64,000 nucleotides of DNA from Acidimicrobiaceae bacterium RAAP-2 (GTDB lineage Bacteria; Actinomycetota; Acidimicrobiia; Acidimicrobiales; RAAP-2), in the NCBI GenBank assembly GCA_001443545.1, contig LMAD01000006.1, positions 1 through 64,000 on the forward strand, in the 5' to 3' direction. The notes under the pieces were generated by a model. That model did not search any database, was not told where the DNA came from, and saw only the letters and a list, made by a program, of their open reading frames with translations. The translations under genes were made by a program, and so were the position numbers. Positions 62,822-64,000 of the stretch are shown one piece after another (the first letter of the stretch is position 1; each line of letters starts with the position of its first letter).

Positions 62822-63667
62822 CTACGGCTTGGTCGCCCCCTCGAGGTTGATCCGCGGCGGATCGCCCCCGCCCATCCAGGCCGCGCGCTGCTCGGTGGTG
62901 CGGACCGCGGCGTGCTCGTGGGTGAGGATCCAGAACCGGTCGGCCAAGACCGCCGCGGTCACGGCCTCGGCGACGACGCGGGGCTCGATCCCGGCCTTCA
63001 CCGCGTCGCCCGCCATCGAGCCGATGGCGCGCACCGTCGGGTCGTCGTTGTAGGCCCGCAGGTCCTCGGGCATGTTGCGCTCGGACTCGTGGATCCGCGT
63101 GCGCACGAAGCCCGGACAGAGCACCGAGGTGCCCACCCGCTTGCCCGAGAGGCGCAGCTCGTGGAACAGCGACTCGGCGATCCCGACGACGGCGAACTTG
63201 CTCGCGCAGTACGGGCCCATGCCCGGCACCCCGCCGAGCCCGGCGAGGGAGGCCGTGGAGACGACGTGGCCCTCGTTCTGCTCGAGGAAGAGCGGCACGA
63301 AGGCGTTGATGCCGTTGATCACCCCGTCGACGTTCACCCCCATCACCCAGTCCCAGACGGCCTTGGGCGTGCCGATGGCCGGACCGGCCCCGACTCCGGC
63401 GTTGTTGAAGACGAGGTGGGCCCCGCCGAAGGTCGCGAGCGCGGCCTCGCGCAGGGCGACGACGTCGGCCTCGACGGCGACGTCACCAGCGACCCCGACG
63501 ACCCGGGCCCCGTTCTCGCGAAGCGTCTCGACGGCGCGCGCGAGGGCGGCCTCCTCGACGTCGCCGAGCACGAGCGACGCGCCGGCCTCGGCCATGCGCT
63601 GGGCCGTGGCGAGGCCGATCCCGCTGGCCCCACCCGTGATCACTGCGGTTCTCCCGTTGAGTTCCAT
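62822..63667 (-). CDS. SDR family oxidoreductase
   Basis: 281 aa classical short-chain dehydrogenase: TGGASGIG cofactor site (12-19), NNAGVG, catalytic Ser in STASLAGLGG and YCASK. Asp after strand 2 (VLGDVEE) suggests NAD preference. It lacks the mycofactocin-type insert, so it is not an obvious mycofactocin client. ATG with AGAGG site. Confidence 0.9.
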   Translation of the reverse strand: MELNGRTAVITGGASGIGLATAQRMAEAGASLVLGDVEEAALARAVETLRENGARVVGVAGDVAVEADVVALREAALATFGGAHLVFNNAGVGAGPAIGTPKAVWDWVMGVNVDGVINGINAFVPLFLEQNEGHVVSTASLAGLGGVPGMGPYCASKFAVVGIAESLFHELRLSGKRVGTSVLCPGFVRTRIHESERNMPEDLRAYNDDPTVRAIGSMAGDAVKAGIEPRVVAEAVTAAVLADRFWILTHEHAAVRTTEQRAAWMGGGDPPRINLEGATKP

Positions 63668-63801
63668 GACCTCTACCCCGTTCTCGTGCCGTGACGACTA
63701 CCCGACGATAGACCGCACAACTCCGTGCCGGCAGGGTGGGCGCAACGGCACGGTCGAAGGGTCCAGCACGAGGTGCCGCGGTATTGGTCACGACCCACGG
63801 G

Positions 63802-64000
63802 TCAGACGAGCTTGAGCTCCTGGCGATAGACCCGCGCCGGTCCCTGGCGCACGATCACGTCCGCGAGCGCAACGAAGGCCTTGGCGACGTCACTCTCGGG
63901 CTCGTAGACGACGACCGGGTCGCCGAGGTCACCGCCGCTGCGCAGCTGGGGGTCGAGGGGGATCTGGCCGAGCAACGCGACACCGAGGTCGCTCGCCAGC
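63802..64000 (-). CDS. mrp: Mrp/ApbC-type iron-sulfur carrier ATPase, C-terminal end only
   Basis: The last 66 codons of a gene that enters from the right. The visible part (LGVALLGQIPLDPQLRSGGD, PVVVYEPESDVAKAFVALAD) matches the C-terminal end of Mrp/NBP35-family P-loop ATPases that deliver Fe-S clusters. The N-terminal P-loop is outside the window. Confidence 0.82.
   Translation of the reverse strand, partial: LASDLGVALLGQIPLDPQLRSGGDLGDPVVVYEPESDVAKAFVALADVIVRQGPARVYRQELKLV

Overview
The window is high-GC DNA from an actinobacterium. The evidence is a WhiB-type iron-sulfur regulator, the DUF3107, DUF3090 and SCO1664 families, a mycofactocin locus, a PdtaS-type histidine kinase, a coenzyme F420-linked FrhB family protein, and many GTG starts with very tight gene packing. 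The gene mix would suit Acidimicrobiia or a related deep lineage, but that placement is inference. I found no rRNA, tRNA, CRISPR array or intact mobile element.

Layout. 1-3.6 kb: cobalamin uptake and adenosylation operon (btuF, btuC, btuD, cobO) behind an AdoCbl riboswitch. 3.6-6.0 kb: an NCS1 permease and a divergent tyrosine-phosphatase-like protein. 6.0-11.6 kb: cydA-cydB-cydD-cydC for cytochrome bd oxidase. 11.7-16.5 kb: a sulfide/persulfide operon (SQR-like flavoprotein, 48-aa protein, CstR-like repressor, CoA-disulfide-reductase/rhodanese fusion, 56-aa Cys-rich protein, methyltransferase) behind a promoter carrying three CsoR/CstR-type palindromes. 16.6-18.0 kb: homospermidine synthase. 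18.1-24.2 kb: mycofactocin locus (mftA, mftB, mftC, mftD, a dedicated SDR, a divergent mftF and an NDMA-type alcohol dehydrogenase) with no mftE or mftR. 24.3-28.8 kb: divergent argS and acnA. 29.5-35.7 kb: a 1647-residue secreted repeat protein translationally coupled to a secreted FN3/OmpA-like protein. 35.7-45 kb: PsiE-like protein, cysteine hydrolase, SulP transporter, DUF5666-like secreted repeat protein, PIG-L deacetylase, DEAD-box helicase, peroxiredoxin, secreted beta-propeller and DedA protein. 45-49.6 kb: Fpg/Nei glycosylase and the cluster FrhB - phosphatase - DUF3090 - SCO1664 - SIMPL. 49.6-53.6 kb: drug exporter, etfBA and GDPD. 53.7-59.2 kb: WhiB, TetR, PdtaS-PHP-DUF3107 operon, dNTP hydrolase and SCO1. 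59.2-64 kb: a 975-residue PAS/GAF/EAL protein, a gene-poor stretch, an SDR and the C-terminal end of an Mrp-type ATPase.

Two themes stand out. First, the window is rich in redox-carrier biology (mycofactocin, ETF, F420-family protein, bd oxidase, sulfide oxidation), which suits a flexible aerobe meeting low oxygen and reduced sulfur. Second, 13 genes have a -10-like hexamer (TANNNT or [CG]AGA[AC]T) exactly six bases before the start codon, which predicts that leaderless transcription is common here and fixes several start codons.
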